A DNA stretch of 64,000 nt from Cherax quadricarinatus (taxonomy: Eukaryota > Arthropoda > Malacostraca > Decapoda > Parastacidae). Of this stretch, positions 28,755 through 40,690 are shown piece after piece (the stretch's first letter is position 1; every line of letters begins with the position of its first letter). The translations under genes and the position numbers were made by a program. The notes under the pieces were generated by a model that worked only from the letters and a program-made list of their open reading frames with translations, had not been told where the DNA came from and did not search any database. The stretch is taken from contig NC_091292.1 in the NCBI RefSeq assembly GCF_038502225.1, positions 47,062,789-47,126,788 on the forward strand, given 5' to 3'.

Positions 28755-31700
28755 TTACCCATTTTGCAAATCCCATAAATCCCTTAATGTGAAATTTCGA
28801 TAACCCTCACTAAAATCTCTCTCCCATCTCCCTCCATACACCCCTTTATTTCTACACTGTGTCCTATAAAAAGTTGCTGCCAATGCATTAATTCTTGCAC
28901 GCACGTCCGCCTCCCTCATAGCCCACATCATGTATATATAATCCGTAATCATATACCCAATCGCATTCTCAACCCTTTTATTCACCCCAGTTATATCTAA
29001 ACTTAAAACCCTCAAAACCTGCAAACCCCCTCCCCCCACTAACCTTAAAACCTTACCCATCCAAACCCTTATAAGTTCAATACAATCGCAAAAATACACC
29101 GTATGATAAATAGTCGCCAATCCTCCACAATCCCTGCATTCCCCATCCTCTCGTATTCTCTTATAGAATAAAACCATTCCTGACGGCAAGATTCCATGTA
29201 AAAATCTATACATAACTTCTCTGACTTTAGGTTTTAAACGCAATTTATTTAAACGCCCCCAAATATTATGCCAATCATACATCGGATAAACTCCTTCTAC
29301 CGCCGCTACCAGAGCCTTACCATCTGCCCTATCAAGATTTCTCAATTTAATTTGTGAGTGATCCCTCACGTTTATGAAGACCCGTAACATTGCCTCACCT
29401 ATCATGAACTCCCGACCCCCCCACCACCGTCGCATATCCTGATGTATCCTATGAAGACCGTCTTCTTTCGCCCCTCCCTCCCGCTTATAACTATGTTTTA
29501 AATACATACTTATTATCCTCTTTTCGACATCTATAAGACCCAGCCCTCCACGGCCAACCGGGAGTGTGACAACCGCTCTACTTAACCATTCGCTCCCTGT
29601 TCCCCAAATGAATCTAAAAACACTTTTTTGTAACCTTTTTAATTCACAACGAAGTATCGGAAATATTACCGTAACATGCCATAGTTTACTATATAATAGC
29701 ACATTCGTTGTTATCACCCTTTGTTGCAAACTTAAATTAGCAGCTCTCAACCCACTAAGACGCTTCAGAACACTATCAACGATACGCACGGAATTTATTT
29801 GTTGTGCTGACTTGATATCATTTACATAAACGATCCCACATATCTTTATTTGGTCCACCCTTTCCCACCTTTCAGCTACCATTCCTTCCTCACGCGACCC
29901 TTTTCCAAGATTCATATACTTTGTTTTCCTCATGTTGATCGTCATGCCAGTAGCCTTTTCAAAAACTTTCACTAACTTTTCTACCCGAATCAAATCCATG
30001 TTTTCTCTCACCAAAATCGTCGTGTCGTCGACATATCCAACAATGCCCGCTCCCCCACCCCTTACATTACTCATCCCATTTGCTTCCAATAAAACCCTTA
30101 TCCCTCTATAAAAGGGATCTTGAAAACAAGCAAAAAAAATTTGTGAAAGGGGACAACCTTGACGCAAACCCCTTCCCATCTGAATCCGATCTCCCAACCT
30201 CCCATTCACCTGCACACGCAAAGATGCCTCTTGATACATTAATTTGGCCCATGATATAATTTCCGCCCCAAACCCCTGCCATCTCATTATCTTCCATAAC
30301 GTCTCCCGTTCCACACTATCATATGCCGCCTCCCAATCTATAGCCAATACCCCCCCATCTCCCAATCTTACTCTTTCTTCAATAAAACTTCTAATCATAC
30401 CGTGACCTTCATACATAGACCTGCCCGGCACCCCATATTGTCCCTTGTCAATCACTTTGCCCAGGACTTTTTTTATTCTGTTGGCCAAGATCCTTCCAAA
30501 AATTTTATAGTCCCCACATAATAACGAGATTGCACGATAATCTTTAACCGTTAATGGCTCGCCTTTAGGAACTAGGACGACCACAGCCAACCTTTGTTGT
30601 TCCCCTAAAACCCCATCCCGCTTCATGATATTGAATAAACGTACCAAAAACCCCTTTAAAACGTTCCAATTTTGAATATAAAAGTCGCTGGGCAACCCAT
30701 CTATTCCTGGCGCCTTACCCAATTGCGCCCCAGATAAAGCCTCCCAAGTCTCACACTCCGTTATCGGCCCTCCCAACATCAAACGATCATGCTCCTCCAG
30801 CTCACAACGCACAAACCTACCGATTGACTGCAATGCAATTTCACTTATTCCAACACTTTGCGTTTTCAATTTAACCCAAGCATCAATATACCCACTCATA
30901 CCCTCCGTCGTCGTCAACACCTGATTCACTCTATACCCCTGCATACCTACCTGGACATTCAACCCCATTAACTCCATTGCTTTGCGACGTCTGTGTTGAT
31001 TCCTCAACACACACGCCGACGGCCGATCTCCCCACAAAACCTCTTCGATTCCACCCTTAAGCCTTTCCCCATCAAACCTTTCGTTTTGTAAATTACGTAG
31101 TTGCTCCTTAATTCGTTCAATTTCTGTAACAGGATAATTAGCATTCGCTTGTACATAGCAGTCGCGCAACTGCCCCTCTAAATATCGTTGGAAACCATAC
31201 TGTAACTGATTATATCTCACTCCCTGACTAATATAAAATTCCTTAATTCGCTTTTTGGCTATCATTTCCCACCAATTAACCAAAGCCACATCTCCAGGTG
31301 CTTCAACCACAAGGCGTTCCCACATATGCCCAAAAGACAAACGACTTTCCTCTCTCTTCAATAACTTTACATTTAATTTCCAAAATGACGGACCCCTTCT
31401 AGGCACACCCTCAATATCTACATCCATTACAACTCCTCTATGATCCGAAAAAACCACATTTATCACACTCACTCTCCGCACTGTAACCGCACTAGACACG
31501 TACATTCTATCTAATCTCGCCGCATAATCTCTTCTAATGAAAGTATGCTCCACATTGCCACCCCCCCCACACACATCCATTAAACCCACACTCGTCAATA
31601 AATCTCCCAGGAACCCCAAGCAACAACCCGCTCCTCGAGGCTCCACATCTTTTCGTCGTATTACACAATTCCAGTCTCCCCCTATTATCGCTACATTTGG

Positions 31701-32078
31701 TAAACTACGTAGATGATATACTAATACATCTTGTACAAAATGAGTTTTAAGTCGTGCATCTCCCTCGGCCGGCCCATATACACCTACAAAACTTATATGT
31801 ACTCTACCCCATAAACCATCCACCCTAATCACTCTCCCCTCCCCCCTTTCACTATGGCGTACTACAAACGGGCTATTTTCCTTTACCAGAATGGCGACGC
31901 CTCCTTTTAACCTCGTCGCATATTCCATATACACATCGTAACCATCTAATTCCAACTCATATCCAATTCTGTAATTGTGTTCTTGGATAAATACCACATC
32001 CACATCTAGACGCACCAAAAATTCATTAAACCACTTTCGCTTCCGCTCAGATCTCAAACCGTTAATATTTATTGTCAA
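28755..32078 (-). CDS. Tx1/L1-like LINE ORF2: APE endonuclease and reverse transcriptase, uninterrupted
   Basis: About 1,107 open codons. Endonuclease: TININGLRS, FIQEHNY (catalytic Glu), GVYGP, IIGGDWNCV and VFSDHRGVV. RT: KAPGIDGLPSDFY, VVVLVPKGEPLTVKDYRAIS, GVLAIDWEAAYDSVER, RGLRQGCPLSQIFFAC, and the box GYVDDTTIL. C-terminal CCHC finger CRDCGGLATIYHTVYFC. The layout and the zinc-finger-RT tail match the Tx1/L1 clade. No frameshift or stop is seen. The frame opens 15 bp from the ORF1 stop but the first in-frame ATG comes only after the catalytic Glu, so initiation is probably non-canonical (TTG at 32078) or by coupling to ORF1. The nearest upstream in-frame stop is a TAG inside the end of ORF1. 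Confidence 0.88.
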   Translation of the reverse strand: MTININGLRSERKRKWFNEFLVRLDVDVVFIQEHNYRIGYELELDGYDVYMEYATRLKGGVAILVKENSPFVVRHSERGEGRVIRVDGLWGRVHISFVGVYGPAEGDARLKTHFVQDVLVYHLRSLPNVAIIGGDWNCVIRRKDVEPRGAGCCLGFLGDLLTSVGLMDVCGGGGNVEHTFIRRDYAARLDRMYVSSAVTVRRVSVINVVFSDHRGVVMDVDIEGVPRRGPSFWKLNVKLLKREESRLSFGHMWERLVVEAPGDVALVNWWEMIAKKRIKEFYISQGVRYNQLQYGFQRYLEGQLRDCYVQANANYPVTEIERIKEQLRNLQNERFDGERLKGGIEEVLWGDRPSACVLRNQHRRRKAMELMGLNVQVGMQGYRVNQVLTTTEGMSGYIDAWVKLKTQSVGISEIALQSIGRFVRCELEEHDRLMLGGPITECETWEALSGAQLGKAPGIDGLPSDFYIQNWNVLKGFLVRLFNIMKRDGVLGEQQRLAVVVLVPKGEPLTVKDYRAISLLCGDYKIFGRILANRIKKVLGKVIDKGQYGVPGRSMYEGHGMIRSFIEERVRLGDGGVLAIDWEAAYDSVERETLWKIMRWQGFGAEIISWAKLMYQEASLRVQVNGRLGDRIQMGRGLRQGCPLSQIFFACFQDPFYRGIRVLLEANGMSNVRGGGAGIVGYVDDTTILVRENMDLIRVEKLVKVFEKATGMTINMRKTKYMNLGKGSREEGMVAERWERVDQIKICGIVYVNDIKSAQQINSVRIVDSVLKRLSGLRAANLSLQQRVITTNVLLYSKLWHVTVIFPILRCELKRLQKSVFRFIWGTGSEWLSRAVVTLPVGRGGLGLIDVEKRIISMYLKHSYKREGGAKEDGLHRIHQDMRRWWGGREFMIGEAMLRVFINVRDHSQIKLRNLDRADGKALVAAVEGVYPMYDWHNIWGRLNKLRLKPKVREVMYRFLHGILPSGMVLFYKRIREDGECRDCGGLATIYHTVYFCDCIELIRVWMGKVLRLVGGGGLQVLRVLSLDITGVNKRVENAIGYMITDYIYMMWAMREADVRARINALAATFYRTQCRNKGVYGGRWERDFSEGYRNFTLRDLWDLQNG

Positions 32079-32092
32079 AACCTTAAAGTCAA

Positions 32093-33376
32093 TTAATGGG
32101 ATTTTCCTTTGGTTCTAGGTATAGACTTTTCACTTATACATTTTACACCTCTATCCCTCTCCCCTTTTTTGGGAATCACCTTGATAAACTCTTGTTTCGT
32201 GGATTCACTGTTCCCTTTCCTCTGTACATCCGCCCAAGACTTTTTCCCTGGCCTTTGGGCAGGAGTAAGCACGTCGTCTGAGTCTGGTGGGGTCGCAGTT
32301 CGCTTTCGCGTCCTACCCTCCACCTGCATTGGGATTTCTTTAGTACTATCATGATGCACCTCCACTTCTGCTATATTTACCATCATGCCATGCGACACCC
32401 CAGACTCAATGCTTTCATCCGTCGCCTCACCATGATGCTCAACCGATCCCAAATTTGCACCTGGTTCCTCCACACGGTTGACGATCGACTCGTCTAACAA
32501 TACATCCAGTGCCTTCACTAAAGACGCCGCTACATCCTCGTCCCCCATAGTGGGCAGAGTCTCTTCAAATACTTTATTTATATCCAGTGATGGTGATTCT
32601 TCTCGCTGTTTTGCATCCTCCAAAGCCTTCTCCTGCGCTTTTTCTACCTCTTCACTCCAAGATGTCCGTTGTCGAGACGGGTGAGCATAAGACTGTTCTC
32701 GTCCCTCCACTTCCTCGACTTCTTCCGGTTGTTGCTGTTGCGATATTTGGAGATTCCCACGACGCTTATCACACTGTGCCGCTATGTGGTCATACGATCC
32801 ACACAGCCGACACGTACGACGTTGCCCCGCATATGTTACATATACTTGAGTTCGAAATGCTTGCAACATAATATAGGACGGTATGGGATGGCGTAAGGTC
32901 ATTTTGACTGAATATGTTCCCTCCAAACTTCCAGCATAAGGTCCAGCGGCCCACCGACCTGCAGAGGCCATATGAACCGTACCATAATTACGTAGTTCAT
33001 CTTTTATAACAAATTCATTCGCCTCAAAAGGCACATTCCTTATTTTAACCCATGTGTAGTGTCGTGATACATCATGTAGACGTACTGATACAGCTGAATT
33101 GACGGCTATAATGGTCTCTTGATACTTATCCACCACCGCTTCATAAACATTTGCTGACGTCATTTTAACGAAGATCCGTGTCGTCCCATTAAGTGCTACA
33201 CCACATATCTCTTCATTTGCGATACCGTAGGTATCACGGATAATCGCCGGTAGTAACAAGTCCATCGTGGCTCCAGTGACAGCCCCACGGGTCAACTCAA
33301 CGCAAACAGTGTTGATGCGTCTGTAGCTCTGCAGCGCCATGTTGGTAAATGAGCAGCGCACGTCCTCACTTCTCAA
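32093..33376 (-). CDS. Tx1/L1-like LINE ORF1: gag-like RNA-binding protein
   Basis: 427 codons with a single CCHC knuckle CRLCGSYDHIAAQC about residues 190-203, preceded by an RRM-like region (VKIRNVPFEANEFVI) and followed by a long acidic and basic, poorly ordered tail rich in Glu, Ser and Lys. In LINEs this product coats the RNA and escorts it. It starts at the ATG at 33376; a second ATG (MALQSYRR) 12 codons later is an equally good start. Its stop overlaps the open ORF2 frame in the -1 register by about 7 codons. Confidence 0.82.
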   Translation of the reverse strand: MRSEDVRCSFTNMALQSYRRINTVCVELTRGAVTGATMDLLLPAIIRDTYGIANEEICGVALNGTTRIFVKMTSANVYEAVVDKYQETIIAVNSAVSVRLHDVSRHYTWVKIRNVPFEANEFVIKDELRNYGTVHMASAGRWAAGPYAGSLEGTYSVKMTLRHPIPSYIMLQAFRTQVYVTYAGQRRTCRLCGSYDHIAAQCDKRRGNLQISQQQQPEEVEEVEGREQSYAHPSRQRTSWSEEVEKAQEKALEDAKQREESPSLDINKVFEETLPTMGDEDVAASLVKALDVLLDESIVNRVEEPGANLGSVEHHGEATDESIESGVSHGMMVNIAEVEVHHDSTKEIPMQVEGRTRKRTATPPDSDDVLTPAQRPGKKSWADVQRKGNSESTKQEFIKVIPKKGERDRGVKCISEKSIPRTKGKSH

Positions 33377-33879
33377 TGGTTGTGACGAACTGAGGTAGCT
33401 CGCCTGAACAGCAGAGGGGTGCAGCGCACAACCTCACTCGACCGTGGTCAGGCAGCGAATGCACTCAAAAACTCACAGGTATTAGCACCAACCTTTGTGT
33501 GTATACATTCCAAAACACCTGAGAACTACCAACCACTAATAAATATGCCAGGAACAGAACACTGTAACGCCCTCAGAAAAGGACTCCATAATTATTATTT
33601 CCGTGAATGAATTAGCGCAGCTTGTAACGGTGATTGTGACTGGTTGAAAAAATTAACTGCCGTAATTAATTAATTTGCCAGTGTCTATATACAAGGAGAT
33701 TTATGAATGACGCTTTTAATTAATTACCGATCGGATGTATCCAATATTATAAAATAATAAAATTTATTTAACAAGGTGATGGAATGTATTGTAAAGGAAC
33801 TGTTATAATGACAGGTCTATGATCATCATACATCAGTCAAGTTTGCTGCAAGAGTTGCATGCTTAAGAGAGGCTCCGTC
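33377..33879. other. Putative 5' UTR of the Tx1-like LINE and unassigned DNA
   Basis: The first stretch upstream of ORF1 (to about 33,610) is GC-richer and may be its 5' UTR; I see no promoter motif I would name. The remainder is AT-rich and unassigned. Confidence 0.35.
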
Positions 33880-34205
33880 TTAATAATAATAATAATAATA
33901 ACAATAATAATGTTTATTTATTTATTTACTACAAGTACATATACAAGGTATACAGTCCTAGCTGTCAACAGTGACATACTACTATGTATAAAGCCTATTC
34001 TTACGCAGCGCATATCGGGCAAATTAGGTCAGTTTTGCCCAGGATGCGACTCACACCAGTAGACTAACACCCAGGTACCCATTTTACTGATGGGTGAACA
34101 TACACATCCGGTGTAAAGAAACACGCCTAATGTTTCTCGCTGGGAATCGAACCCAGACGCTCGCCGTGTGAAGCAAGAGTTTTAGCCACAAGGCTAGGGA
34201 GTTCT
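33880..34205 (-). mobile_element. tRNA-derived SINE, full length
   Basis: Reverse orientation. B-box complement GGAATCGAACC at 34143-34153, body with AGTCTACTGGTGTGAGTCGC, and a tail of TTATTATT at 33880-33915. It is the most complete copy of the family at 1716-1951. Confidence 0.85.
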
Positions 34206-34575
34206 AAAATAAACCGTGGTGTTCACCAGTACGGAACAATAATCAACGTGAACCTTCTCCTAGAACAGGTTATTTAGGTTACTGATGCTAATTCCTTGGA
34301 TACCTATAAGATTTGGTTAAACAAAAATCTGAGCAAGAACTGATGAATCTGAATAGGATTTGTGATGTTCTTATGTTATATTAAAAACATATTCATCCCT
34401 TAAATAAATATTGAAGTTAAGTTTCAGTGTTCAGCACACAGAGTGACAAACAACAGAGGTTGTGTACAGTTGGTGTACTTCAGGTGTGGCGGGAGTAGAC
34501 AGACAATTTACCTGATCATGTGTTGAATTGTAAAACGAAATGCCTATAGTTGTTTTTCAAATCCCCTGTGGTTTT
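34206..34575. other. Unassigned intronic DNA
   Basis: It resembles a decayed LINE tail around 34,300-34,380 (TAAGATTTGGTTAAACAAAA, CTTATGTTATA). No coding signal. Confidence 0.35.
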
Positions 34576-34604
34576 GTATATATATGTGTGTATATTTATA
34601 TATA

Positions 34605-34698
<94 letters not shown>
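34576..34698. repeat. (TA)n microsatellite
   Basis: TA run ending at MITE-A copy 6. Confidence 0.96.
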
Positions 34699-34702
<4 letters not shown>

Positions 34703-35088
34703 GTGCCTAATAGGTAAAACTAGCCAATTAGCAAGAACTCATTTAAAATTAAGTCCTTTCTAAAATTTTCTCTTATGCGTTTAAAGATATATTTTTTTCA
34801 TTAATGTTGCTGTAAAAAACTATAATTTTGCATCAAAAGGAACTTAGAAAACTTACCTAACCTTATTATAACAAGAACAATTTATTTTAGCCTAACCCAA
34901 CTAAATATATTTTAGATTTGTTTACAATAATTTAATACTAAACAAATACAGTGAAATATATTTTTTTCGTTAGGTTCAGAATGATTTTGGCGAAATTATT
35001 GCATACACAAATTTTTACTTGTCCTATATGGCAAGATGAGCGTTGCTATTTAAGCCAAGATCGCAAGTTCTGCCTATTCGGCACGACA
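34699..35088 (-). mobile_element. MITE-A copy 6 (complete)
   Basis: 390 bp, reverse orientation, both termini present (TGTCGTGCCTAATAG ... CTATTCGGCACGACA). Confidence 0.85.
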
Positions 35089-35140
35089 TATATATATATA
35101 TAATATATATAAATATATATAAATATATATATATATATAA

Positions 35141-35195
<55 letters not shown>
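35089..35195. repeat. (TA)n microsatellite
   Basis: TA with AAA interruptions between two oppositely oriented MITE-A copies. Confidence 0.95.
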
Positions 35196-35196
<1 letters not shown>

Positions 35197-35586
35197 GACG
35201 TGCCGAATAGGCAGAACTTGCGATTTTGGCTTAAACAGCAACGCTCATCTTGCCGTATAAAACGAGTGAAAATTTGTGTATGCAATAATTTCGCCAAAAT
35301 CATTCTTAACCTAACGAAAAAAATATATTTGATTGTGTTTGTTTAGTATTAAATTATTGTAAACAAATCTAAAATATATTTAGTTGGGTTAGGCTAAAAT
35401 AAATTGTTCTTGTTGCAATAAGGTTAGGTAAGTTTTCTAAGATTCTTTTGGTGCAAAATTAAATTTTTTTACATTAACATTAATGAAAAAAAATATATCT
35501 TTAAACGTATAAGAGAAAATTTCAGAAAGGACTTAATTTTAAATGAGTTCTTGCTAATTGACCAGTTTTACATATTCGGCACGACA
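35196..35586 (+). mobile_element. MITE-A copy 7 (complete)
   Basis: 391 bp, plus orientation, termini TGACGTGCCGAATAG and CATATTCGGCACGACA. It faces away from copy 6 across a TA spacer. Confidence 0.85.

Positions 35587-36375
<789 letters not shown>

Positions 36376-36451
<76 letters not shown>
36376..36451. repeat. (TA)n microsatellite
   Basis: TA run after the RTE-like tail. Confidence 0.96.
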
Positions 36452-36454
<3 letters not shown>

Positions 36455-36722
36455 AATTCGCAAGAGCAGGCGAAATATACACAAACACTGATCTCTGGCT
36501 GAAGGAGACTCGAACCTGCGAACCTTGGAACAAGTACGCAGTGCTATACCAAACTCACCACACTGGACCAATACCTTGGAGTCCAGCTTGTGCTAGACTT
36601 TGATCCAAGGCAGCCAGCTTTCAGGAAGAAGGCTTACAGCTTTTCATCTCATCCCCTGCATGCATCAGCCTTACTAGAGATTTTAACAATGCAAGGAATT
36701 CGCAAGAGCAGGCGAAATATAC
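36452..36722 (-). mobile_element. tRNA-like/LINE-tail composite, second copy
   Basis: Same composite as 3254-3480, with tRNA-like GGTTCGAGTC and the LINE tail TGCATGCAGGGGATGAGATG on the minus strand. The first 29 bp (GGAATTCGCAAGAGCAGGCG) recur at 36696-36722, so the unit is either a partial tandem dimer or bounded by a direct repeat. Confidence 0.6.
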
Positions 36723-37210
36723 ACTACGAGGTTTGCAGTCTTTGGTCACCTAGCCTATACTCTGTCTGCTGTCTTCTTTGCCCTTCCCCGATCTTCATGA
36801 CTTTGCATTTGGTGGGGTTAAATTCGGGGTGTCTTGTATTATGGTTGTGTGTTCTGTTGCAGCTGTCAAGGAGGAGTTTAAGAGGAGGGTTTATATCAGA
36901 GTTCAGCGTCCTATGTATGTAGTAGTAGGCACAATAAAAAGTGTGGGTGTTTAGTATATTGAATAAGTTAGGTGGGATATGATTGAGGTGTAAATAGAAA
37001 GCAGGAATTAATAAAGGGGATGTAAATAGCGTTCTAAAAATATCTAGAATAGACATAAGTCGCAGCAATGGTTTTAAGTTGGAAAGATTCATATTCAGGA
37101 AGGATATAGGGAAGCAATGACTATGTTAAGTCATTGGCTTAAGCCTGTGGGAGAATTGGACCTGCCTCGCATGGCCCGGCAGGCCTCTTGCAATGTTCCT
37201 TTTTTATAAT
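36723..37210 (-). pseudogene. Mosaic of CR1-like and L2-like LINE fragments
   Basis: 36727-36829 is CR1-like (FNPTKCKVMKIGEGQRR), directly joined to an L2-like fragment 36830-36940 (YYIHRTLNSDINPPLK, NRTHNHNTRH) of the family at 44480-47860, then a CR1-type 3' tail to 37210 (GGGAGAATTGGACCTGCC). No intact frame. Confidence 0.7.
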
Positions 37211-37711
37211 CTTATGTTCTTATCTATGTTTAATAGCATCTCATTTATTTTTAAGTAATCGCCATTAGCTACTTGTCTAATCTTCTCCGAAACCTGTCTC
37301 TTCTACCATCAAACACAGACTCACAGGAATGTTTCCCCATCTTGTAAATCATTTACATAAAACAGGAATAATGACCCCTGGAGCTGATCGCTGAGGTGAG
37401 CAAATGTGGTTTTCTTGCCCAATCAATAAAGACATAAATTCAGTTTCACTAGAGTGACACTGAATTTATTATGTTAGTGTGAGTGTATTAGCTCCTGTAA
37501 ATAATCTTTTTTAGATGCATAAATATTTTTCCCACTAACTCCATTATTGATCAGAAACACTGTGCTGTATCGTGTTCATTCAACATTCTTCGCAATGTGA
37601 CAGTACTGAGAAGTAATTTGTTCATCGCTTTAAAGCGTCCGTTCAATAACTTGATTCTTCTTATATGAGACTTCAAAAATTTTGGAACACGTAAAACAAA
37701 TGTTAACTCAC
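37211..37711. other. A2M intron, nothing recognised
   Basis: AT-rich intron immediately downstream of the donor of exon 37712-37845. I looked here for the missing A2M exon and did not see it. Confidence 0.5.
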
Positions 37712-37845
37712 CAAAATGAATTCCTGAGCCTGAGCGAAGGACTTTAGAACAAAGGCTGAGAGCCAAGTGGAGCCAGAATCATCAGCGTTGCCGAAGGCGC
37801 TGTAGGAGCCATCATTTCTCCGGTACAAGAGTTCCCGTTGATAAC
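37712..37845 (-). CDS. A2M: Alpha-2-macroglobulin-like exon: thioester-domain segment YQRELL...STWLSAFV
   Basis: Two bases plus 44 codons. Acceptor CTCTACAG, donor TTG|GTGAGT (phase 0). It encodes [18 protein letters not shown], then [21 protein letters not shown], the helices immediately after the thioester exon. The first codon is completed by the last base of exon 42190-42340 to give the expected TG-YQR junction. The next exon should begin with residues leading to the catalytic-residue segment; it is not visible in the following 22 kb. Confidence 0.94.
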
Positions 37846-37999
37846 CTGTAGAGATAACATCATGTTATAGTCGCTCAGTGATAAGTAAAGTTCAGTGCTA
37901 ATTGGCGCTTATACATCAATATATTAAACTGTAAGTAGTAATCAGTATTAATAAGCATTTAAAACATGTGAATAAGTGTGAGCGGATAATGGTAAGCCT

Positions 38000-39206
38000 G
38001 ATCATGAGTGTAAGCAGGAAATGTTAACACTAAGTGTAAGCAGGTAATGCTAACACTGAGTGGAAGAAGGTAATGTTAACATTAAGTGGAAGAAGGTAAT
38101 GTTAACATTGAGTGGAAGAAGGTAATGTTAACATTGACTGGAAGAAGGTAATGCTAACATTGAGTGGAAGAAGGTAATGCTAACATTGAGTGGAAGAAGG
38201 TAATGCTAACATTGAGTGGAAGAAGGTAATGCTAACATTGAGTGGAAGAAGGTAATGCTAACATTGAGTGGAAGAAGGAAATGCTAACATTGAGTGGAAG
38301 AAGGTAATGTTAATACTGAAAGTCAACAGGTAATGGAAACAGTAGTCCTGAGTGTGAGCAGGTAATGGACTACTGAGTGTGAACAGATAATGGACATACT
38401 GAGTGTGAGCAGGTAATGGACTTACTGAGAGTGAGTAGGTAATGGACTTACTGAGTGTGAGGAGGTAATGGACTTACTGAATGTGAGCAGGTAATGGACT
38501 TACTGAGTGTGAGCAGGTAATGGACTTACTGAGTGTGAGTAGGTAATGGACTTACTGAGTGTGAGCAGGTAATAGACTTACTGAGTGTGAACAGATAATG
38601 GACTTACTGAGTGTGAGCAGGTAATGGACTTACTGAGAGTGAGTAGGTAATGGACTTACTGAGTGTGAGCAGGTAATGGACTTACTGAGTGTGAGCAGGT
38701 AATGGACTTACTGAGTGTGAGCAGGCAATGAACTTACTGAGTGTGAGCAGGTAATGGACTTACTGAGTGTGAGCAGGTAATGGATTTACCGAGTGTGAGC
38801 AGGTAATGGACTTACTGAGTGTGAGCAGATAATGGACTTACTGAGTGTGAGGAGGTAATGGACTTACTGAGTGTGAGCAGGTAATGGACTTCCTGAGTGT
38901 GAGCAGGTAATGGACTTACTGAGTGTGAGCAGGTAATGGATTTACCGAGTGTGAGCAGGTAATGGACTTACTGAGTGTGAGCAGATAATGGACTTACTGA
39001 GTGTGAGGAGGTAATGGACTTACTGAGTGTGAGCAGGTAATGGACTTACTGAGTGTGAGCAGGTAATGGACTTGCTGAGTGTGAGCAGGTAATGGACTTG
39101 CAGAGTGTGAGCAGATAATGGACTTGCAGAGTGTGAGCAGGTAATGGACGTGCTGAGTGTGAGCAGATAATGGACTTGCTGAGTGTGAGCAGGTAATGGA
39201 CTTTTT
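38000..39206. repeat. 26-bp minisatellite, two sub-families
   Basis: 38000-38330: about 12 units of GAGTGGAAGAAGGTAATG plus CTAACATT. 38340-39206: about 33 units of GAGTGTGAGCAGGTAATG plus GACTTACT. Both have a 26-bp period and share the core GGTAATG, so one derives from the other. Non-coding, within the A2M intron upstream of exon 37712-37845. Confidence 0.95.
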
Positions 39207-40189
39207 TTATCTTAGTAATTTAATCTGTTACTATTTAGTATGAAGTGCTAGTATGTATTACGATATCTGACTTTTGCGTGATTTAAAAAAATAATTGCAA
39301 CGCGATCTGCAAGTTAGCCTCGCCTGATCAACATATTTTTTCACATCTATGTTTTTCAATGAGACACCAAATACATCAATAACAAGAGCTAATCAAAGAA
39401 ACTCGCTGACATATTTGGAGTCAGCACCACAAAGTTACACTAAAACCGGTGTAATATCATTGACCAGAAAGTGAATGTTGGCTAGTGAACTGATCAACTA
39501 ACTTACTCATAAATTAGCAACATTTGTCACGTTACTCTTTACCATCAGTGACTGGGTTGATGAGGTATCAATTACAACAACAACCATTTCAGTGACTGTA
39601 GTTTAGGTGACTCAAGATTCATTCCATGATTCTGATGTATTAACATATTTGGCATATTTAACAAAATTAACCAGATGGGAAGGAGGCGGCAAGGAAGACC
39701 ATAGGCTCTCTACCGAGGTATTTACTATTTCCGGCTCACTAAGTACCATACAGCATTGCCACATCCCACGTCACTTAGAGTGACCCCCTTCCCCCCCGTC
39801 TTTGCAAGTGGGAATAATGACAACAGTTACGAGGGGGGGAGGGGGGATGTGGGACGGAGTGGCAATACCTCCATTCAGAGATTCCAAGTTGCTCGTACAA
39901 TATACACGTCTAACTTAATTCTGAAGGACCATCTAATTTACACAAGACACACTATCACTCATTATCAAAGATATTCACTGTTTGCTAGTTCATGGAACCA
40001 CAGTTCATGAGAGCATACTGATCCATGGAAACTCCATTGGTTCAATGAATCACAGCTGGTTCATGGAATCACACTCGTTTTCGTAACCAGCATCTGATTC
40101 AACTGTGGATGACTCTCCGCCAGCCACTGTACAAGCATTGTCAGGCATCTGGTGAACACTCCCTCCCCAGGTGACTGTACGACATAAAC
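39207..40189. other. A2M intron, no supported feature
   Basis: AT-rich DNA with a short poly-C/poly-G stretch (39,785-39,850). No TE or coding signature recognised. Confidence 0.5.
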
Positions 40190-40690
40190 TTAGTTATGCT
40201 TAACAATTCGCAAACTGGCGAAATTATCTACAAACATTATCTCTCGGTTCACAGCAGGATTAGAACCTGTACACAGTACTTTACCCATTCAGACAGAGAG
40301 ACACCAGCTTCGAGTGACTGTTAAGCTTCAGCTGGACACCCTCACTTATGTGGGATTTGCTTGAGTGGCTAAAGTACGGTGTACTTTGATACAGAGTGTG
40401 CAGGTTCGAATCCTGCTTTGGACTGAAAGGTAATGCATGAAAATAATTTCGCCCGTTTGCGAATTGTTAAGCATTTCATTATCTTCACTGAATGTGGCAG
40501 GATTTGATGAAAAAAAATTATCACTAACCTGGTGTCTCGGGGGACAGGAATGACCGTGCGGCTTCGGCTAGGTGCCCATATTTATCTGAGAACTGGCTGA
40601 GTGGTGAAAATACTGTGTACGTTGATACAGTGTGCAGGTTCGTTTCCTGCTGTGGACTGACAGATAATATTTGTACACCTAGTTATGTAC
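40190..40690. mobile_element. Three tRNA-like SINE copies, one inverted
   Basis: Minus copy about 40190-40335 (B-box-like complement CAGGATTAGAACCTG); plus copy 40345-40500 (GGTTCGAATCC at about 40403-40413); plus copy 40585-40690 (GGTTCGTTTCC). All share ACTTTGATACAG or its complement and CGAATTGTTAAGC. A third SINE family, distinct from 1716-1951. Confidence 0.65.

Noticed and set aside
38000..39206. Possible CRISPR array because of a regular 26-bp period
   Set aside because: The whole unit repeats with no unique spacers, and the context is a eukaryotic intron; it is a minisatellite.
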